Below, one piece after another: positions 6,230 to 6,363 of a stretch of 6,363 bases of DNA. The first letter of the stretch is position 1; each line of letters begins with the position of its first letter. A program made the position numbers and the translations under genes. Source of the stretch: Oribacterium sp. (GTDB lineage: Bacteria; Bacillota_A; Clostridia; Lachnospirales; Lachnospiraceae); contig JAGAXP010000008.1 in NCBI GenBank assembly GCA_017940955.1, positions 1 to 6,363 on the forward strand. Direction: 5' to 3'. The notes under the pieces are model-generated. The model worked only from the letters and a program-made list of their open reading frames with translations. It had not been told where the DNA came from and searched no databases.

Positions 6230-6289
6230 TTGTAATTCTTAATTCCACTTTGTAAGACTAAATTCCATCTTGTAGAAGTAAATTCCACG
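6230..6289. repeat. Three tandem 20-bp direct repeats
   Basis: Units at 6230-6249, 6250-6269 and 6270-6289 share TTGTA at the start and (T/A)AATTCCA(C/T) near the end, with exact 20-bp periodicity. Unit 2 is TTGTAAGACTAAATTCCATC. Spacing of about two helical turns suggests protein binding sites on one face of the DNA. Several IS families, IS21 among them, carry such repeats at their ends as transposase sites; operator or iteron sites are alternatives. No transposase is visible in the window. Confidence 0.8.
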
Positions 6290-6301
6290 GGGTGGAATTT
6301 A
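6279..6301. repeat. Palindrome formed by repeat 3 and an inverted half-site
   Basis: TAAATTCCAC (6279-6288) is mirrored by GTGGAATTTA (6292-6301) around GGG. These are perfect 10-bp arms. The right arm is an inverted copy of the conserved half of the 20-bp repeats, so the array is three direct copies plus one inverted partial copy. Confidence 0.85.
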
Positions 6302-6313
6302 TTTGTTTCAAAA

Positions 6314-6345
6314 ATAATGAAAATATAAGATTTTTTCATTATAAT
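6314..6345 (+). promoter_or_regulatory. Promoter-like sequence inside a dyad, reading out of the window
   Basis: ATGAAA (6317-6322) and TATAAT (6340-6345) are 17 bp apart, a plausible sigma-A promoter starting near 6352 and reading right. The inverted repeat ATAATGAAAA (6314-6323) with TTTTCATTAT (6333-6342) covers both boxes, so a regulator binding the dyad would block the promoter. The gene it serves is beyond the window, perhaps a transposase. Confidence 0.4.
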
Positions 6346-6363
6346 GGCTTAAAAGTCGGAAAA

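Noticed and set aside
6230..6301. CRISPR array
   Set aside because: The units are contiguous 20-bp repeats without 30-bp unique spacers, and no cas genes are present.

Overview
The window reads as chromosomal DNA of an anaerobic low-to-moderate-GC Firmicute, most likely a Lachnospiraceae member of the Butyrivibrio/Pseudobutyrivibrio kind. The reasons are strong AGGAG-type ribosome sites, an A/T-leaning codon choice, a Clostridia-style acidic lipoprotein, a remnant EAL domain of the type common in Lachnospiraceae, and an NRPS that ends in a reductase domain. This assignment is inference from protein style; there is no rRNA or other marker gene.

Layout. (1) 2-1912: the 3' end of a large non-ribosomal peptide synthetase gene. 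It shows the C-terminal part of an adenylation domain, one carrier domain and a terminal NAD(P)H-dependent thioester reductase. The gene starts upstream of the window. A hairpin follows the stop codon. (2) About 1950-2956: a kilobase with no intact gene. It holds three unrelated gene remnants in series: an arginase-family N-terminus broken by a frameshift and a deletion, an ADP-ribosylglycohydrolase-like N-terminus, and the C-terminal third of an EAL (c-di-GMP phosphodiesterase) domain. A promoter-like pair and some dyad structure lie between the second and third. (3) 2957-3850: an intact EamA/DMT-type transporter. (4) 3980-4309: a stand-alone PTS lactose/cellobiose-type IIA protein with its own possible promoter and a clear terminator. 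(5) 4436-6145: a 569-residue acidic lipoprotein. (6) 6146-6363: a hairpin, then three 20-bp direct repeats plus an inverted half-site, then a promoter-like sequence inside a dyad. This looks like the outer end of a mobile element (IS21-like organisation is my best guess) or an operator region whose gene lies beyond the window.

All the intact genes and all three remnants lie on the + strand, but they look like separate transcription units rather than one pathway. The NRPS end predicts reductive release of a peptide aldehyde or alcohol. The EamA transporter is 1 kb away and could in principle export such a product, but nothing in the sequence links them.

I do not see a clearly new multi-gene system. 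The items most worth a second look are the reductase-terminated NRPS, the cluster of decayed gene ends, the repeat/dyad array at the right edge, and the solo IIA protein.
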